This document shows, one piece after another, positions 57,793 to 64,000 of a DNA stretch of 64,000 nucleotides. Origin of the DNA: Megalobrama amblycephala (Eukaryota; Chordata; Actinopteri; Cypriniformes; Xenocyprididae); NCBI RefSeq assembly GCF_018812025.1, contig NC_063052.1:19980914-20044913 (forward strand), in the 5' to 3' direction. A program made the translations under genes and the position numbers. A model generated the notes under the pieces. It made no database searches. It saw nothing but the letters and a program-made list of their open reading frames with translations, and was not told where the DNA came from. Position 1 is the stretch's first letter. Each line of letters starts with the position of its first letter.

Positions 57793-59104
57793 TAGGGTGA
57801 CCAGACGTCCTGTTTTTCCTGGGACAGTCCTGTATTTCAGCTCTATTTTTAGTGTCCTGACTTATTAAGAAAAAATCATGGTTTGTCCCATATTTCATCT
57901 TTCCTAAAATTTCGTTATGACTGATTGAACAAGTAGTAGTAGTAGTAGTGTTCTGTCATGCGAGAACAGCCCAATCAAATTCATTGTAGAACAAAATTAC
58001 CATCCAATCACAATTCGTTAATGAACTTGCTGTTAGTGCGCCCTCTCTCTCACTTGCTCTCTCTTTCCTTGCGCGCGATCCAGTTCTCTCAGACAGCGTG
58101 CGATCAGTTCTCATTGCGCCTGAATGGTCAAATGCACACATAGATGGCAAAATGTCCATCGTGTGGAGTATCTCTGTAAATACAGTCGGTTATGGCTTAA
58201 GTGGACGTAAAAAGGTGGGTGAAAACCGGATATGTGTCAGTATATTACATCCATGAATTTGGTCTTAAAGGGACAGTAGCCTAATTAAATATCTGTTAAA
58301 GGGGCTCTATGTAGAAATGACACCCAGTGGTCGAAATAGGTACTGCAGTCCAAATTCAAAATATTATTTGCCCCGCCCCCTCCTTCAAAGACGCGGGTGG
58401 CCAAGGACACGCAACAAGAGGGAGCACAATTGGCAATGAAAGCTGAGGAGACTTACACACTGTCAGGTGATGAGTTGATTTATCTGTGTTTTAATATGCT
58501 GTCATTCATAGAGATTTTTAGATGGATGCAGAGGCTTTTTAGGTCAGGTAGAATCTGCAATTCTCTCACCCAGTTTGTTTGCTGGTTTCCATGGCTGCAA
58601 TACGCGGTGTTTTCTGCCAACTGGCAACCTGTGATGTCGAAATACTATTGGATAAACTGGCAGCACAAGGTTTAGCACAGACCAAAACAAAGACAGACAT
58701 TCCGACTTGGAATGCGCATTTCAAAGTAGAATATCTGGCTGTAGCATTGTTTTTCTGAGAAACAAGCAGGTGAACTTAGCATGTTTCCTAAATATCTGCA
58801 AACATATTGGGGTACTTTTTTGCTTTATTAAAGTAAAAATCTTACATATAGCCCCTTTAATTATTAATGTTAATCACACAACAAAAATATGTTAAATAAA
58901 TGTATACATGGTAAATAAACTTACTGTATCTGAAAAACAAGTTTATTTAATTTGTATCTCTATTGTGTTTGCTGTATTGTTTGTAAAAAAAAAAAAAAAT
59001 TCTATAACAATAATTATCATTAAATAAAATTTCACATATTACAAATAAAATGGTCATATCGCTCACCCGTCCCATATTCCAGCATGAGAAATATGGTCAC
59101 CCTA
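57793..59104. mobile_element. hAT-like non-autonomous element, 1312 bp, with perfect 8-bp TSD
   Basis: Begins TAGGGTGACCAGACGTCCTG and ends, inverted, TATGGTCACCCTA. GCAAGACA flanks both sides exactly (57785-57792 and 59105-59112). The interior holds a GC-richer stretch (58030-58110) and a nested TTAA MITE (58296-58860). No hAT transposase motifs were seen. Confidence 0.94.
58296..58860. mobile_element. TTAA MITE nested in the hAT element, 565 bp
   Basis: Opens TTAAAGGGGCTCTATGTAGA and closes CTTACATATAGCCCCTTTAA, with TTAA at both edges. The 92-codon frame at 58397-58675 lies within it and has no recognised domain; being inside a MITE, it is probably chance. Confidence 0.92.
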
Positions 59105-59180
59105 GCAAGACACAGGCTTAAGATAGCACAGCCCAGAGAACAACCCCAAAGTTGAATGCACACAAACACGAGACAAACAC

Positions 59181-60675
<1,495 letters not shown>

Positions 60676-61436
60676 TGCCGAAGAAGTAGATGCGATTGAA
60701 ATTCCCAAGTTTTGAATATCAGATATTCAGTAATAAGATTGGTTAAATACAGGAACTTGTCTAAGAAAAAAAAAAAACCCACACAACACATGTCATCCTT
60801 GTCATCACAGAATCTGACCAATGAGAATAAAGTGTGTCGTCATCAAGGCTTTCGCAGCCGATTTCGAGCAACTGCAGCGCCTGACCTAGGAGGTTGGTTT
60901 TGATTTGCTCTTGCGGTACTTGATGGCACATGTGATTGTAAGGCGGCTACAGCACCAAAAAAAGTCGGACAAATTTTCATGTGCCGCTTGAAGTCAAACA
61001 AGCCTTATGTTCTCAATTGTTATTCTGGACATGTTTCCTGTTTTCTCATTGATTGATCCTCGTTTAGTCATTAGTCCTTGTGTATAGCCCTCATGTTACC
61101 ATCGTCTCTTGTCTAGCTTTGTTCCCTGGCCTGTAACCATTGTTGATAAGTTTATGTTTCTGTTCTTGTTTAAGTTTATGGTTCTACAGTAAATCAAGTC
61201 AAGTCTACTCAAGTCTTTATTTTGTTTCTGTTCACACTTGAATTCAATAAACTGCACTTGGGATCACTTCAACTCACCCTCAGTGGACTGTGTTACTGAG
61301 GCTTTCTGAAGCATTTGAGACTTTCATCAAATTGTGTTGCGTGTTTTTTCTTAGACAAGTTCCTTCTTAGACAATCTTGATATTGATCTGATATTCAAAA
61401 CATATGAATTTCAATCGCATCCACTTCTTTGGCTAC
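60676..61436. mobile_element. Inverted-repeat unit enclosing LTR-like sequence
   Basis: 60676-60774 and 61345-61436 are inverted copies (GATGCGATTGAAATTC, TTTTGAATATCAGAT, GGAACTTGTCTAAGAAAAAA). Between them lies LTR-like sequence (TTCTGGACATGTTTCCTG at about 61023, AATAAACTGCACTTGGGATC at about 61246). The unit may be a DNA element with a solo LTR inserted, or a foldback element that captured it. Confidence 0.65.
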
Positions 61437-62260
61437 AATCAACGCAAAAATTATGAGGTCTGCCATGAATGACGTAGGTTCAGTTTACACTAGAAGCAGT
61501 CACGTGGTTGTGTGTGAAAACAAAGCTTCGGACATCACAGATCACATGGTTATGGCAAAACAAACCAAGCTCCGATACTGTGCTTCACTGTGAGATGTTT
61601 CATTTTTTGATACAAGCTTCAAAGCCTCTGTGTCGAACGTCCCATCACTAGTTACAGTATACATTAAAAGAATATGTATTGTATGCGATGCAAACTGATT
61701 GTAATGTTTTCAGACATTTAATTCCTATTTGCAAAATGTTAATAAATGAAAATATTAAAAATGTATTGTTTAAAATGTTTAATGTGGTTAGACTTTAGAC
61801 CCACATAAGTAGACATAAGCATTTATGGGAAACTAAAATGTACTTTAATGCCATTTCTATTTAAACTTGAATGTCATGTATTTATATATAATTGTAATTA
61901 CCCATTTGTTGCAGTACACTTAAAATAATTCTGAACACAGTTAAAATTATAATCAAGTATTTTACATGTGCTTTGGTATGTTACCTCTTTAAAGCATGAC
62001 AAAAGATTATTAAAACAATCATTTCAAATCTACTTTCAAATGTAAAATGTTTAATTTTACATTATTACTAAATAGTGCTAAATAGTGCTAAAAAAGTGTT
62101 AAAAACATTCAAATGTACTCTCTATAGGTGCACTTAAGTGGCCTTTTATTTAGAATGAACTCCAGTTGAATTCCAGTTTTGGAAAAAATTACAGTAAATA
62201 ATCTACAGTACAAGTGCACATTCAATACAATTAAGCACTCATCTTTTTCACAAGGGTATC
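61437..62260 (+). repeat. Fragments of two dispersed families
   Basis: 61545-61652 carries remnants of the inner palindrome family (GATACAAGCTTC, GTCCCATCACTAGT). 61660-62260 matches the 18833-20046 family (ACATTAAAAGAATATGTATT, CACAGTTAAAATTATAATCA, CATGTGCTTTGGTATGTTA). Confidence 0.6.
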
Positions 62261-62869
62261 CTCTAATAATGTACTAATAAGACCAATTTTCCATTCATCA
62301 TTCTCATTAGAGTATCACATTGTTAGCTTAGCAACATGCTAATGTCAAACTCTGTTGGAATCAAATGTGAGCATTATTTGTGTGGCTTGTTGATAATTTA
62401 GAGTGTTCCAAATCAGTCACTTATGAGGTTCCATTTTGGTTAGGATATCTCTAGACAGTCGACAGCGAGGCAGATCACTAGGATTTAGAGCAGAGCTGTG
62501 AATTCTGAGCTAGATTCCCCTCACGCTTGAAGAGCCATTGACAATAATATAAAGTGAAGTGCCGAGCAAATTTTCTGCCGGTCTTCGTAATTCCTCAGGA
62601 CCGGTCCGTGACTCTGTGTAGACCTGTGACACTGATGCTTATGCTGCTGCCCACAGGTTATTTGTGTGTGTATTACCATGTGTATATTTACTTTCTTGTA
62701 TGAAACAAAGAAAATAAGTGCATAAACCCATACTGGAAGAGAAGATTTTGCAATCTGAAAGTTTTTCACATTGGCCTATGCATTTGGTCAATGTGGCCAT
62801 TTTATGTTTGAAAGAATTGAAACACCATAATTCCTGATTTCTGATGTTAACATACAATAATCTTTTGTC
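62261..62869. other. Non-coding stretch, nothing recognised
   Basis: No splice-bounded frame. The 82- and 72-codon minus frames at 62521-62857 have no recognised domain. Confidence 0.4.
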
Positions 62870-63030
62870 GTGCTTTAAATAAGTACACTTATTTTAATGG
62901 GTTGACTAACATACTAAAGCACAAGTAATTGTGCTTTTTCTAGGGCGTTTCCAAAGTTTTGGAGGGTGGTGTAAATACACAACATACAAGTTTCAATAGA
63001 AATGGCATTACAGTATATTTTAGTTTACCA
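62870..63030 (-). repeat. Inverted fragment of the 18833-type family
   Basis: The minus strand reads GCTTTAGTATGTTAGTCAAC and AATAAGTGTACTTATTTA, matching 19870-19915. Confidence 0.7.
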
Positions 63031-63932
63031 TTAATTCTTGTCAGTACATTCGGCAGAACACTTTAACCATATTTTAAAGACAGTAGCAACCACTTTGTTG
63101 CTTGAGTCTGTTGAATTTCATTGTATTCAAGGGAGTGCAGAAGCCACTGACAGATACATCCATTTAGTGAACCCAAAACATTGCTGATTATGCTAGTTCA
63201 AGAGTGATTTCATATTCTGTACTCACACACAGCAATAATTTGGTAGATTCACTATGTTTTCAAATCAAAACTTTGTAGCCTGCGTGGATTTTGTTAATGG
63301 ACGTATGCTGCATTTTAATGTATGTAGCTGCATAGTGTGTTTTAAGCAGATAATAGCATTTAATTCTGATAAAGGTGATTGAGGGGCCCTAATAGTGTCT
63401 CAGACATGGACCTTCAAATGATCTCAAATGTAAGAGCTTTTGAGATAACAACCTTCAGCAGCACAGGGCACATAACTCATTTAATATCACAAGAAGAGCA
63501 GAAGGCTTTATTGGTGACACCTCCATTCTTTTCAAATGATAGTGATGGGATGGAGTACAGGAGAAACAGTGACGAAAGAAATAATGTGTAGCATATTTTT
63601 GGTTTGCATTCAAGGAAAATGATGTAGAAGTTAATCAGACATCTTCATGCACACATCAACCCTGCCAAAGGTAAGATAAATGGTTGCCAATGCTGCGACT
63701 GACCAAAGAAGTAAAATGAAAACATGACAGGGACTCAATGTAAAAGATAAAGAGCAATTCAGAGGGAGTAACAAGCATGGTCCAAAAATATCTTTTTGCC
63801 ATACCTTCCAATAGGAAAATTAAGCAAATATACCAGCTTGGGTGGGCAGTATGAGCAAAACTTTAGCCTAAATATCGTTTCCTGATGGAACTGTGTTATT
63901 TGCATTGACTTCTTCAAATAATTTCTCTACTG
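63031..63932. other. Non-coding stretch, nothing recognised
   Basis: The 70-codon frame at 63379-63591 has no family signature and no splice sites. Confidence 0.4.
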
Positions 63933-64000
63933 GTCAAAAGTTTGGAATAATTACAAGAAAGCTACATCTGCATTTGTTTGATAGTAAAGACATTTACTGT
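63933..64000 (+). mobile_element. Start of a CAAAAGTTTGG-family MITE cut by the window end
   Basis: CTACTGGTCAAAAGTTTGGA opens the family terminus. AAGAAAGCTACATCTGCATT and TTTGATAGTAAAGACATTTA then follow the family order seen at 8239. Confidence 0.75.

Noticed and set aside
58397..58675. A 92-codon frame with hydrophobic and Trp-rich character
   Set aside because: It lies wholly inside a TTAA MITE, so its coding value is doubtful.

Overview
The window reads as teleost, most likely cyprinid (carp/zebrafish-type), nuclear DNA. It is AT-rich, and long CA/TA microsatellites, Tc1-like elements and palindromic MITE families of the kind seen in cyprinids (termini such as AAAGGGTTAGTTCACCCAAA, AAAGGTGCCCTAGAA and CAAAAGTTTGGGGTC) fill it. 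No operons, rRNA, tRNA or CRISPR arrays are visible. The family names rest on recognition, not on a database search.

One exon can be supported with confidence: 36528-36656 (+), 129 bp, phase 1 at both ends, with a branch-point-like site, pyrimidine tract and AG before it and GAG|GTGAGT after it. Its 43 codons encode the start of a MAM domain that best resembles the receptor tyrosine phosphatase PTPRU (R2B family). By position it should be exon 2 of a ptpru orthologue (ptprua or ptprub). The rest of the window would then be flanking intron: up to 36.5 kb of upstream sequence and at least 27.3 kb of intron 2. No exon 1 or exon 3 was found. A second, much weaker exon candidate (7791-7921, +) looks like the last coding exon of an unidentified gene.

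Layout. 1-8 kb: CA repeat, a Tc1-like element inserted into an older dispersed repeat, a perfect 97-bp tandem duplication, and a 1.15-kb element with GGGGYGGTTTCCCGG ends. 8-13 kb: MITEs, a duplicated 120-bp block, a CA minisatellite, and a small LINE-type insertion with a 17-bp target duplication. 13.5-16.2 kb: a 193-bp hAT MITE with perfect 8-bp TSD, and a deleted LTR retrotransposon (5-bp TSD) inside an element with GAATGA-type subterminal motifs. 18-23 kb: TTAA foldback elements and a second Tc1 pseudo-element. 25-35 kb: dispersed repeat families, an LTR-like promoter fragment and a CACTA-like element with a 22-bp hairpin. 36.5 kb: the ptpru exon. 37-50 kb: three TTAA MITE families and a CACTA-like element nested in one of them. 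52-55.5 kb: Tc1 relics and a 965-bp foldback element with perfect 8-bp TSD. 57-59 kb: LTR debris beside a 1.3-kb hAT element with 8-bp TSD that carries a nested TTAA MITE. 59-64 kb: a long GT/TA microsatellite, an inverted-repeat unit enclosing LTR-like sequence, and more repeats.

The genes do not form a pathway. The biology visible here is a large vertebrate intron that has acted as a landing site for many transposon types, with a few repeat-poor, GC-richer islands (about 24.5-24.9, 40.1-40.3, 46.9-47.2, 51.3-51.8 and 60.0-60.5 kb) that are candidates for conserved regulatory sequence. I found no convincing new protein system. The most informative observations are the nested insertions with intact target duplications.
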